64,000 nt of DNA from Mesorhizobium sp. (GTDB lineage Bacteria > Pseudomonadota > Alphaproteobacteria > Rhizobiales > Rhizobiaceae): contig NZ_JAFKID010000013.1 of assembly GCF_017306545.1 (NCBI RefSeq), positions 91,351 to 155,350 on the forward strand, read 5' to 3'. Shown piece by piece: positions 36,775 to 46,200 of the stretch. A program made the translations under genes and the position numbers. Position 1 is the first letter of the stretch; every line of letters begins with the position of its first letter. The notes below the pieces were generated by a model, which saw only the letters and a program-made list of their open reading frames with translations, was not told where the DNA came from and made no database searches.

Positions 36775-37689
36775 ATGAAACCGCTTCAGGCTTCGTCCGG
36801 TGACGTGCTTGCCGATCGTCGTGCCGGCTATGCGGAAATGCTGTTCTCGTCCGGCGACCATGCCGCCGCCGCCGACCTGATGCGCGACGCGCTGGACCTT
36901 TCGCCCGGCTGGGCGCTGGGCTGGTTCAGGCTGGGCGAGATGCGCGAAGCCGCCGGCGCGCTCGACGCCGCCGCCGAAGCCTGGACGACGGTGTTGGAAC
37001 TCGATCCGCGCGACCGGCCGGGCGCCGCGCTGAAGCTGGCGCTGATCGGACGCGCGCCGCAGGCCGAAACATCGCCCAGCGCTTTCGCAGAGGCGTTGTT
37101 CGACCAGTACGCCGACACTTTCGATGCCGCCCTGGTCGAGAAACTGGCCTACCGCGTGCCGGCTCTGCTTGCCGATGCGATCCACATGCAGGGCGGGCGC
37201 CTGTTTCGGCTGGCGCTCGACCTCGGCTGCGGCACCGGCCTGATGGGTGAGGTTTTGCGGCCTTACGTGCAGCGGCTGGAGGGTTTCGACATTTCCGCCC
37301 GGATGCTGGCCAAGGCGCGGGCGCGCGCCGTCTACGACCGGCTGGAAAAGGCCGACTTGCTGGACTTCCGCTATGAAGGGGGCCGGCCGGACCTGATCGC
37401 CGCCGCCGACGTCTTCCTTTACCTCGGTGCGCTGGAGCGCGTTGCGAAGACCGTCGCGGGCCTGCTTGCGCCGGACGGGCTTTTCGCCTTCTCGGTCGAA
37501 TTGCTGGCGGGAGATGGCGATTTCGCGCTCCAGCCGTCCCGCCGCTATGCACATTCGGAGCCGTATATACGCCGTATTCTGGCGGAAGCCGGGCTGGACG
37601 TGCGGTGGCTGGAAGAACAGGTCATCCGGCAGGATCGCGGCCAGCCGGTGATCGGGCTGATCGTGCTGGCGGGCCACGCGACCGCGTGA
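36775..37689 (+). CDS. TPR-containing class I SAM-dependent methyltransferase
   Basis: A 304-residue protein. Residues 15-80 form two TPR-like helical repeats (AGYAEMLFSSGDHAAAADLM, GWALGWFRLGEMREAAGALD). The methyltransferase domain begins near residue 95 with FDQYADTFDAALVEKLAYRV and contains motif I LALDLGCGTGLMGEVL and motif post-I EGFDISARML. Substrate unknown; the layout is common in proteobacterial methyltransferases of the DREV-like group. It is divergent from the exonuclease gene and 58 bases before the helicase gene, so it could be co-expressed with it. Confidence 0.9.
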   Translation: MKPLQASSGDVLADRRAGYAEMLFSSGDHAAAADLMRDALDLSPGWALGWFRLGEMREAAGALDAAAEAWTTVLELDPRDRPGAALKLALIGRAPQAETSPSAFAEALFDQYADTFDAALVEKLAYRVPALLADAIHMQGGRLFRLALDLGCGTGLMGEVLRPYVQRLEGFDISARMLAKARARAVYDRLEKADLLDFRYEGGRPDLIAAADVFLYLGALERVAKTVAGLLAPDGLFAFSVELLAGDGDFALQPSRRYAHSEPYIRRILAEAGLDVRWLEEQVIRQDRGQPVIGLIVLAGHATA

Positions 37690-37747
37690 TCCCTTTTTGT
37701 TCCAATTTTCGCTTGGCCTTTGACCGGCCTCGCGCTACCTGTGTCGC

Positions 37748-40525
37748 GTGACCGCCGAGCCTCGCCCGACCGACGTCAATGCAGCCGCCCACCTGCCCGA
37801 ACCCTTCGTCAGATGGTTCGCCACCAAGGGCTGGGCGCCGCGCGCGCACCAGCTGGAACTCCTGGCACGCAGCCAGGCGGGCTGTTCGACGTTGCTGATC
37901 GCGCCGACCGGCGCCGGCAAGACGCTGGCCGGTTTCCTGCCCTCGCTGACGGAACTGGCGGTGCTGCCGAAGCGGAAACCCGGCGAGCGGCATCGCGGCA
38001 TCCACACGCTCTATATCTCGCCACTCAAGGCGCTTGCCGTCGACATCGAGCGCAACCTCGGCAAGCCGGTCGAGGAGATCGGGCTGCCGATTTCCATCGA
38101 GACGCGCACCGGCGATACGCCCGCCCACAAGCGCCAGCGTCAGAAACTCAGTCCCCCGGACATTCTGCTCACCACGCCCGAACAACTGGCGCTGCTGATC
38201 GCCGGCAGCGATGCGAAGCGGTTTTTCGAGGATTTGCGCTATGTGATCTTCGACGAGTTGCATTCGCTGGTGACGTCCAAGCGCGGCCATCTCTTGTCGC
38301 TTGGGCTGGCGCGATTGCGGACGTTCAAGCCGGACCTGAGGGCGATCGGCCTCTCGGCAACGGTGGCCGAACCGGACGAGTTGCGACGGTGGCTGGTGGG
38401 ACAGCGTATCTCCCTCCTTGAGGGGGAGATGCCCGGCAGGGCAGAGAGGGTTGCCTCAGAAGGCACAACCAGAAAGAGGCCGGGCACTCCCGCATTGACC
38501 TCCGCCGCCGCCTTCGGCGGCGCCTCCCCCTCAAGGGGGGAGGGTAACTTGGCGGGCCTCGTCACCGTCGCCGGCGGCGCGAAGCCTGACATCTCCATCC
38601 TCGATTCCGAGCAGCGCGTGCCGTGGGCCGGCCATTCCGCGCGTTATGCCGTTCCCGAAATCTACGACCAGATCAGCCGTCACCGGACGACGCTTCTGTT
38701 CGTCAACACCCGCAGCCAGGCCGAGCTTCTGTTCCAGGAACTGTGGCGCGTGAACGAGGAGTCGCTGCCCATTGCCCTCCATCACGGCTCGCTCGACGTC
38801 GGCCAGCGCCGCCGCGTCGAGAAGGCGATGGCCGACAACGCGCTTCGCGCCATCGTCGCCACTTCGACGCTCGACCTCGGCATCGACTGGGGCGATGTCG
38901 ATCTCGTCGTCCATGTCGGCGCGCCGAAGGGGGCGAGCCGGCTGGCGCAGCGCATCGGCCGCGCCAACCACCGCATGGACGAGCCGTCCAAGGCGATCCT
39001 CATCCCGGCAAACCGCTTCGAGGTGCTGGAGTGCCGCGCCGCGCTCGACGCCAACTATCTCGGCGCGCAGGACACGCCGCCGCTGCTCGCCGGTTCGCTT
39101 GACGTGCTGGTCCAGCATGTATTGGGCACCGCCTGCGCCGCTCCCTTCAATGCCGATCAACTCTATGAGGAAGTGACCGGCGCGGCCCCCTATGCCGGGC
39201 TCGACCGCGCCAGCTTCGACCGCGTCGTCGATTTCGTCGCCACCGGCGGTTATGCGCTGAAAAGCTACGAGCGCTACGCCCGTATCCGCAAGACGAAGGA
39301 AGGACTGTGGCGCGTCACCCACCCGCGCATTGCCCAGCAATACCGGCTGAACATCGGCACCATCGTCGAAATGCCGGAACTCAACGTGCGCTATGTGCGC
39401 TCGGGCCGGGTGGCCGGCTATGGCGGCAGGGTGCTCGGCAAGGTCGAGGAATATTTCGCCGAGACGCTGCGGCCCGGCGACAATTTCCTCTTCGCCGGCA
39501 AGGTGCTGCGCTTTGAGGGTATCCGCGAAAACGAGTGTATCGTCTCCTCGGGCGGCACCTCCGCGCAGATCATCGTGCCGTCCTATGCCGGCGGGAAGTT
39601 TCCACTGTCGACCTATCTGGCCGACCAGGTGCGCGGTATGTTGGCCGATCCCGGCCGCTGGCAGGCGCTGCCGGAGCAGGTGGCCGACTGGCTGCGGCTG
39701 CAAAAGGAAAAGTCCATGCTGCCGAAGCGCGGCGACCTTCTGGTCGAGACATTTCCGCGCAACGACCGCCACTTCATGGTCTGCTACCCCTTCGAGGGCA
39801 GGCTGGCGCACCAGACGCTCGGCATGCTCCTGACGCGCCGGTTGGAGCGGGTCGGCGCCCGCCCGCTTGGCTTCGTCGCCACCGACTATTCGCTGGCCGT
39901 GTGGGCGCTGGACGACATGGGCGCGTTGTTTTCGGCGGGAAAGCCGTCGCTCGGGCAACTGTTCGACGAGGACATGCTGGGCGACGACCTCGAGGAATGG
40001 CTGAATGACAGCTGGATGCTGAAGCGCATGTTCCGCAACTGCGCCGTCATCTCCGGCCTGATCGAGAAAAAATTTCCGGGACAGGAGAAGACCGGCCGGC
40101 AGGTCACGGTTTCGGCCGACCTGATCTACGACGTGCTGCGCAGCCATGAGCCGGACCATATTCTCTTGCAGGCGACGCGCGCCGACGCTTCCGCCGGCCT
40201 GCTCGATGTCGGCAGGCTCGCCGACATGCTCTCGCGCATCAAGGGGCGAATCGTGCATAAGCCGCTGGAGCATATCTCGCCGCTCGCCGTGCCGGTGATG
40301 CTGGAGATCGGGCGCGAAACGGTGAACGGCGGCGCCAATGAGAGCCTTTTGATGGAAGCCTCCGACCTGATCGCCGAGGCGATGGGCAAAGCTGCCGGCG
40401 ACGAGACGCCGGCGCGCAACGGACCGGTGGTGGCTTTGCACGGCACCGCGCCGAAAGCCGGCCGCGGCGAGCGAAAAGGGATCGGGACCGCGGACTATGG
40501 CCGCCGCAGCGTGAGATCGAAATGA
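37748..40525 (+). CDS. Ligase-associated DEXH-box helicase (Lhr-type) carrying a repeat-encoded insertion
   Basis: A 925-residue superfamily 2 helicase of the Lhr core type linked to DNA damage response. Walker A is LIAPTGAGKTLAGFLPS (near residue 52), the DEXH box is VIFDELHSL (near 168), motif III is GLSATVAEP, and the second RecA domain has LLFVNTRSQAE and RIGRANHRMDE. The Lhr winged-helix/beta-barrel region follows. Residues of about 220-268 are encoded by a palindromic element (38408-38545) that inserts about 48 residues between the two RecA domains without breaking the frame. GTG 37748 is taken as start. The stop overlaps pdeM by four bases. Confidence 0.93.
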   Translation: MTAEPRPTDVNAAAHLPEPFVRWFATKGWAPRAHQLELLARSQAGCSTLLIAPTGAGKTLAGFLPSLTELAVLPKRKPGERHRGIHTLYISPLKALAVDIERNLGKPVEEIGLPISIETRTGDTPAHKRQRQKLSPPDILLTTPEQLALLIAGSDAKRFFEDLRYVIFDELHSLVTSKRGHLLSLGLARLRTFKPDLRAIGLSATVAEPDELRRWLVGQRISLLEGEMPGRAERVASEGTTRKRPGTPALTSAAAFGGASPSRGEGNLAGLVTVAGGAKPDISILDSEQRVPWAGHSARYAVPEIYDQISRHRTTLLFVNTRSQAELLFQELWRVNEESLPIALHHGSLDVGQRRRVEKAMADNALRAIVATSTLDLGIDWGDVDLVVHVGAPKGASRLAQRIGRANHRMDEPSKAILIPANRFEVLECRAALDANYLGAQDTPPLLAGSLDVLVQHVLGTACAAPFNADQLYEEVTGAAPYAGLDRASFDRVVDFVATGGYALKSYERYARIRKTKEGLWRVTHPRIAQQYRLNIGTIVEMPELNVRYVRSGRVAGYGGRVLGKVEEYFAETLRPGDNFLFAGKVLRFEGIRENECIVSSGGTSAQIIVPSYAGGKFPLSTYLADQVRGMLADPGRWQALPEQVADWLRLQKEKSMLPKRGDLLVETFPRNDRHFMVCYPFEGRLAHQTLGMLLTRRLERVGARPLGFVATDYSLAVWALDDMGALFSAGKPSLGQLFDEDMLGDDLEEWLNDSWMLKRMFRNCAVISGLIEKKFPGQEKTGRQVTVSADLIYDVLRSHEPDHILLQATRADASAGLLDVGRLADMLSRIKGRIVHKPLEHISPLAVPVMLEIGRETVNGGANESLLMEASDLIAEAMGKAAGDETPARNGPVVALHGTAPKAGRGERKGIGTADYGRRSVRSK
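38408..38545. repeat. Family C-related palindromic element inside the helicase gene
   Basis: Left end TCTCCCTCCTTGAGGGGGAG (38410-38429) and right end CCTCCCCCTCAAGGGGGGAG (38523-38542) are inverted relatives sharing the CTTGAG-centred core of family C. The interior has GCCCGGCAGGGC and a CCGCCGCCTTCGGCGG hairpin. In the reading frame used by the helicase it is stop-free and encodes RISLLEGEMPGRAERVASEG and about 28 more residues. Confidence 0.85.
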
Positions 40526-41235
40526 CCGCAGCCCTTCGCGCCAACGCCATCGCCGCTGCCGGCCTTGTCGGTGTGGCCGGCGAGTGCGCGCTGTGCGATC
40601 CGCGCGGGGTGCTTTATTTCCCGGATATCGGCCTGCTCTGCGTTTCCGACCTGCATCTGGAAAAGGGTTCTTCCATAGCCCGCCGCGGCGCGCTGATCCC
40701 GCCTTACGACACGGCGGCGACGCTGGCGCGGCTGGCCGAGGCGGTTGCCGCCTATCAGCCGAAGATCGTCGTCAGCCTCGGCGATTCCTTCCATGACGGC
40801 TGGGGCGCCGAGCGCCTGCCTGTGCCGTTCCGCGATACGTTGGAAGCCTTGATGGCCGGCCGCGACTGGTTCTGGGTGACGGGCAACCACGATCCGGACG
40901 CGCCCGCCGACCTGCCGGGCGAGACGGTCGGGGAACTGGCCGTCGGCGCGCTGCGCTTTCGCCATGAGCCGTCGCGCGACGGGGCCGAGGGCGAGGTGGC
41001 GGGGCACCTGCATCCCTGCGCCCGCATCGTCCAGCGCGGCCGTTCGGTCAGGCGCCGTTGCTTCGCCGGCGACGGCGCCCGCATGATCATGCCGGCCTTC
41101 GGCGCCTATACCGGCTCTCTCAATGTCCTCGACCGCGCCTATCACGGCCTGTTCGACCGTGCGAGGCTGATGGCCTACATGCTCGGCGCCGACCGCGTTT
41201 TCGCCATGCCCGGCTCGATGCTCAGGCCGGGGTGA
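40522..41235 (+). CDS. pdeM: Ligase-associated endonuclease PdeM (metallophosphoesterase)
   Basis: A 237-residue calcineurin-like phosphoesterase, the fourth member of the repair set. Metal-binding motifs are LLCVSDLHLEKGSS, VVSLGDSFHDGWG, VTGNHDPDAP and EVAGHLHPCAR; RRRCFAGDGARMIMPAFGAY is typical of the subgroup. ATG 40522 overlaps the helicase stop, so the two are translationally coupled, which supports joint action. It is expected to cut or process DNA ends; activity in this strain is inferred. Confidence 0.94.
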   Translation: MTAALRANAIAAAGLVGVAGECALCDPRGVLYFPDIGLLCVSDLHLEKGSSIARRGALIPPYDTAATLARLAEAVAAYQPKIVVSLGDSFHDGWGAERLPVPFRDTLEALMAGRDWFWVTGNHDPDAPADLPGETVGELAVGALRFRHEPSRDGAEGEVAGHLHPCARIVQRGRSVRRRCFAGDGARMIMPAFGAYTGSLNVLDRAYHGLFDRARLMAYMLGADRVFAMPGSMLRPG

Positions 41236-41304
41236 TTTCCCTCGAGACCGTTTCTTGCGCTTTGTGCGTCGAGCGCTCGCAGAGGGGCCCCTGTGCGATA
41301 ATCC

Positions 41305-42093
41305 TCAATCCTTGCGGAAGACGATGCGGCCCATCCAGCCGGTCAACATGGCCAGCGACACCGACAGGAAGCCGTAGAAGAAGCCGTGGTTGTGGGCCAG
41401 CCGGAACACCGCCTGCTCGAAGCCGGACTTGCGGATTTCGAGCTGCGCCGAGCTTTCCTTCACGAACACGCCGTTCTTGAACAGGAAGGCGCGTGCCTTG
41501 TGCGTGCCCACCGGCACGTCCGGTGCCAGTCTGACCGTGGCGCGGAAGAGGTTCTGCGACAGGAATTGCACGCCGCCGACGTTCTCGCTGTAGAGGCCCG
41601 TCGCCGCTTTGCGCTGGCGCAGCGCCTTGGTGAACTCGGCGATGGTCGCCGGCGGCGATTCCGGGTCGGCCGGTTGCATGTAGATGTTGCCGGCGCCGAG
41701 CGAGAGCTGCTTGTAGCTGTCGGGCTGGGTGATGTCCTGGAAGGGCCGCGTGGAGGCCACCGAATAGGAGACGGGGACGTTGTCGAACTGCTCGGATTCG
41801 AGGTTGATCCAGACGCCGAGCACCCGGTCCTTGCGCCGCACCACGACGGGCCTCGCGGGTCCTTCCAGCACGACGATGACGTCGTAGCGTCCCTGCCGGG
41901 CGATCTGCGGGTCGGCGTCCTCGAGCGAGCCGAAGATGGTGAGGTCGGCGCCGGAGAAACCGGCCGTGATGGAGACGGCGTCGGTGGACAGTCCGATCTG
42001 GATGCCTTCGTCGTGCGTCGCCTGGGCATGCGCGGCCGCCGCCGGAAGCGAAATCGCCAGGGCAAGCAGGGTCGCCATCGCCGCCGTGCGCAT
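41305..42093 (-). CDS. TIGR02186 family membrane-anchored protein
   Basis: A 262-residue protein with an N-terminal signal (MRTAAMATLLALAISLPAAA), a long periplasmic domain (EGIQIGLSTDAVSITAGFSG ... DVIVVLEGPARPVVVRRKDR) and one C-terminal membrane helix (GFFYGFLSVSLAMLTGWMG). It matches what I know of TIGR02186, which lies next to TauE/SafE-type permeases in alphaproteobacteria; the function is unknown but partnership with that permease is likely. Its ATG overlaps the TauE stop by one base (TGATG). Confidence 0.88.
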   Translation of the reverse strand: MRTAAMATLLALAISLPAAAAHAQATHDEGIQIGLSTDAVSITAGFSGADLTIFGSLEDADPQIARQGRYDVIVVLEGPARPVVVRRKDRVLGVWINLESEQFDNVPVSYSVASTRPFQDITQPDSYKQLSLGAGNIYMQPADPESPPATIAEFTKALRQRKAATGLYSENVGGVQFLSQNLFRATVRLAPDVPVGTHKARAFLFKNGVFVKESSAQLEIRKSGFEQAVFRLAHNHGFFYGFLSVSLAMLTGWMGRIVFRKD

Positions 42094-43016
42094 CAGCCGG
42101 CCCCCGGCACGGACAGCGAATAGATGTTCGGCGGCGTGACGAAGAGGTCGATGGCGAGGCGGATCGCGACGGCGAGCACGAGCATGGCGAGCAGCGCGCG
42201 CAGCTGTTCGCCGCGCAGCCGCTGACCGGCCTTGACGCCGTATTGCGCGCCGGCGACGCCGCCGACCATCAACAGGAAGGCCAGCATTGCGTCCACCGTC
42301 TGGTTGGTGGTGGCGTGCACCAGCGTCGTATAGGCGGAGGTGAAGATGATCTGGAACAGCGAGGTGCCGATGACGACGTTGGTCGGCACGCGCAGCAGGT
42401 AGATCAGCGCCGGCACCATGATGAAGCCGCCTCCGACGCCCATGATCGAAGACAGAAAACCGATTGCCGCACCCAGTGCGATGATCGGAATGACGCTGAC
42501 GAACAGCTTCGAGGCGCGGAAGCGCATCTTCAGCGGCAGGCGGTGAATCCAGTTATGCTGGCCGGATTTCTTCAGCGTCGGCGCCGCTCCCGAGCGCGTG
42601 GCGCGGATGGCGTTGACGCTTTCATAGAACATCAGCCCGCCGACGGTGCCCAGCATGACGACGTAGAGCAGCGAGATGAACAGGTCCAGCTGGCCGATCG
42701 AACGCAGCAGCGAGAACACCCATATGCCGACGGTTGAGCCGACGACGCCGCCGGCAAGCAGCACCCCGCCCAGCTTGAAGTCGAGCGTGCCGCGCTTCAT
42801 GTGCGACAGCGCGCCGGAGAAGGAGGAGGCGATGACCTGGTTGGCGCCGGTGGCGACCGCGATCGCCGGCGGGATGTTGTAGAAGATCAGCAGCGGCGTG
42901 ATGAGGAAGCCGCCGCCGACGCCGAACATGCCCGACAGGAAGCCGACCGCTGCGCCCATGGCGAGCAGCACGAAAACGTTGACCGAAATTTCCGCGATCG
43001 GGAGATAGATGCTCAC
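42093..43016 (-). CDS. TauE/SafE-family sulfite exporter-like permease
   Basis: A 307-residue membrane protein with eight helices and the two internal family repeats: AAVGFLSGMFGVGGGFLITP and AAIGFLSSIMGVGGGFIMVP. Members export sulfite, sulfoacetate or related organosulfur anions; the substrate here is unknown. The start is GTG 43016. It is translationally coupled to the TIGR02186 gene downstream. Confidence 0.93.
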   Translation of the reverse strand: MSIYLPIAEISVNVFVLLAMGAAVGFLSGMFGVGGGFLITPLLIFYNIPPAIAVATGANQVIASSFSGALSHMKRGTLDFKLGGVLLAGGVVGSTVGIWVFSLLRSIGQLDLFISLLYVVMLGTVGGLMFYESVNAIRATRSGAAPTLKKSGQHNWIHRLPLKMRFRASKLFVSVIPIIALGAAIGFLSSIMGVGGGFIMVPALIYLLRVPTNVVIGTSLFQIIFTSAYTTLVHATTNQTVDAMLAFLLMVGGVAGAQYGVKAGQRLRGEQLRALLAMLVLAVAIRLAIDLFVTPPNIYSLSVPGAG

Positions 43017-43203
43017 CCGTCAGTCTCGACCCGTTTGTCCTCGGGCCGGTAAAGCCCAGGTCGGTATAACACCGAAAAGCTAATCTGTTCTTGCACCGGC
43101 AGCGCGGCGGGACAAATCCCGCCGCGCTGCCGAAACGAAAACCATCTCAACTGTTTAACAGGCGAAACTGTGGCCGGGCGTCACGTCAGCGACGCCATCC
43201 GCC

Positions 43204-46200
43204 TCATTTGCGCGCCAAAAGCGCCTTCACCAGCTTCTCATCCACCGTGCCGGTCGCCTGCATGCCGTTGTCGGTCTGGAAGGCCATGATCGCCTTCTTG
43301 GTCTTGCCGCCCATGACGCCGTCTGTGCCGCCGGCGTCGTAACCGTTCTTGTTGAGGATCTTCTGGATGTTCTGCACCGCCTTCTTCATGTCGATGCTGG
43401 CGGTGACTGTCGGCGCTTCCTGCCAAGCGTCGGGAATGTCGACGCTGTTGGCGGCCGGATCGAGCGGCTTGGCCTTCCACAATTCGACCGCCGCGCGCGC
43501 CTTCTCGAGCTGCTCGGGGCGAAGCGCGTTGGCGATCTCGTCGCGTTTGGTGGCGGCGTCCTTGTCGCCGGTCTTGGCGACCAGAGCGAACCACTTGTAG
43601 GATTCCTCCAGGTTCTGCTTCATGCCGGCGCCCTTGGCGGCAAGAATGCCGAGATTGAACTGGCTGTCCTTGACGCCGAGGTCGGCCGCCTCCTGGAACC
43701 AGTGCGCCGCCGACTGGTTGTCGGTGGTGCCGTCCGCGGCCATGGCATAGAGAACGGCCAGGTTGTGCATGGCGCTGGCGTTGCCCTGCTGGGCCGCCAG
43801 CTGATACCAGGTCTTCGACTTGGCGATGTCGCGCGTCAGGCCGATGCCCTTCTCGTAGAAATTACCGATGCGGTATTCCGCCGGCGCGAAACCGAGATCG
43901 GCCGCCTTCTGGTACCATTTCGCCGCCTCGGCCATGTCTTCCTTGACGCCGCGCGCCTCGGCATAGCGCGAGCCGATCTCGAACAGCGCCTTGGGGTCGT
44001 CCTTGGCCGCGGCTTCGCGCAATGCCGGCGGATTGATGCTGTCCGGAACCGTGAGGCCGGCATCGGTGGCGGAGGCCGCCGGAGGGACGGCGCCGGTGGT
44101 TTCCTTCGACGGGGTTGCGGCCTGCGCGGGCGCATTGTCGACCGCAGGCGCTGCCTCGGCCGCCATGGGCGCGGCACCGGCCGTGCTGTCGATTGCCTTC
44201 GCGGCTGCCTCGGCCGCGCCGATATCCTCGGCATCCGACCCGACCTTGGCGTCCGCAGGCTCGATTGCCGCGCTTGCGCTTTCGGCCGGCGGGGCGGCAT
44301 CCTGTCCGATCATGCGGACCGGCGGCTCGTTTCCTGTCGCGGCGGTTTCGGCGGGCTTGGCATCCACGGCCTTCGCGGCCGGCACCTGCGCCATCGCCAC
44401 GGAAGCGGTTGCGGGCTTGGCGTCGGCCGCCACCGAACCCTGGCTGTCCACGATCGGCGCCGGCTGGTTCGCCGCCGTCCGCTGCGGGTCGGAAAGGAAG
44501 GCCTTGCCCAGTTGCAGGCCGGCCAGTGCCAGCATGATGGCCGCCGCCGCCATCAGGATCGGCTTGCGTCGCGCCTTGATGAGATCGCCGATGCGCAGCG
44601 CCTTGACCGGCCCGGCAAGCGTGGACTGGCGTTTCAGCGCCTCTGCCTCGGCCGCCGCTGCCTGGGCGGCGCGGCGGGCTGCGGCGATGAAGTCGGATTT
44701 GGCGGCGTCGCCGTCGCCGGGCCTGGCATGCTGGCCGCGCTCGTCGCGCACCCGCTTCATGATGGCGCTGAGGTCGGGCGCGCCCGAGCCGGGTTCGAGC
44801 GGCCGGTTGACCAGCTTCGGCTCCAGCGGCTCGTCGATGTCGATCGTCGGCGCCTCGGCCGTGGTTGCGGCCGTTGCGACGGCTTCGGGCTGCTCGGCTG
44901 CGCGGCGCAATTTCAGGGCGCGCGTCAGGCCGCCCAGCATCGACTTGCGCGGTTCGCTTTGCTCGGCCTTGTCCTTGTCGTCACCCAGCGCGGCGCGCGC
45001 GGCCTCGGCCGCCGCCTCTGCCGGCGTGCGTGCGGCCGGCCTTGCGACGGGAGCTGGAACCTCCCCTTCTGCCTCGTTCGCCAGCGCCAGGGTTTCGCCG
45101 ATATCGAGCGCCGGCGCCTCGCGCACGGAGATTTTGCCGCGCGGCTGCTCCGTCGCAGCGAGGGGACCGTCGCTTTCCAGCGAACCCAGCCGGTCGACGA
45201 TCTTGAGCAGCGTGTCGTGGATCGCCTCGAAGGTCTTGGCGTTGCGCTCGTCGGAACGGCGCGTCAGGCCCTCCAGCGTCTTGAGGTCTTGCGCCAGACC
45301 GGAAACGGCGGCGGTGTCGGGGTTGGCGTTGCCCAGCGCGCGCACCGCGTTCTCGGCCGCCTCGCGCGCCGTTTCCAGGATGGTGTCGCGATTGGAGGCC
45401 AGCGCCGTTTCGATCCGTTCGATGCGCGGGGCGATGTCTTCGAACTCAGGCAGCGGGCTGCCCGGCCGGGAAAGATGCGCCGAAAGGCCGGCCACCTGCG
45501 CTTCCAGCGAGCGGATCAGGTCGGGATCGACCGCGGCGACCTGCGCGGCGGAGGAATCGAGCCGGCTCGAAATGCTTTCCAGCCGACTTTCGAGGGCGCG
45601 GATGGCGTCCTGGCCGCCCAGATCGGCTGGCCGGGTTTCCAGCCGCTTGGCAAGCGCGGTGAAACGGGCGTCGATCGCCTCCATGATGCCGCTGGTTTCG
45701 AAGGCGGCGTCCGGGGTGCGCCGGTCCAGCCGCTCGGCGACTTCGCTCAGGCGGTTTTCGAGATCGTTGAAAAGCAGGTTGCCGTGCTCGATGGCGTCGC
45801 CCTGGCGGCGCTCGATCATGTCGGCGATGGCGTCGAAGCGCTGCTCGATGCCTTGCAGGAGACTGTCGGCATGGGGAAGGGCAGGGGCCTGCCCGACGCG
45901 CTCGGCGATGGCGGCGATCTGCTGGCCGAGCCGCTCCATCGCCTGCTCGGGCAGGCTGGCGCGGGCGGCGAGGGTGTCGACGCGGTTCGAAAGCAGGGCG
46001 AGGCGGTCTATCATCTCGCCGGCGGGACGGTCGGCGGCGACCTCATCGATCTGGGCGGCGAGCGAATCGATGCGTCGCTCGATGCGCTCGAACGAGGCGG
46101 GGTCGAAGGCGTTGGATTGGGCTGCGACGGTCGAGGCGACGATGGCGCGCGAGATTTCGTCGAGCCGCTCGTCGATCATGCCGAACGTGTCGTTGCCGCT

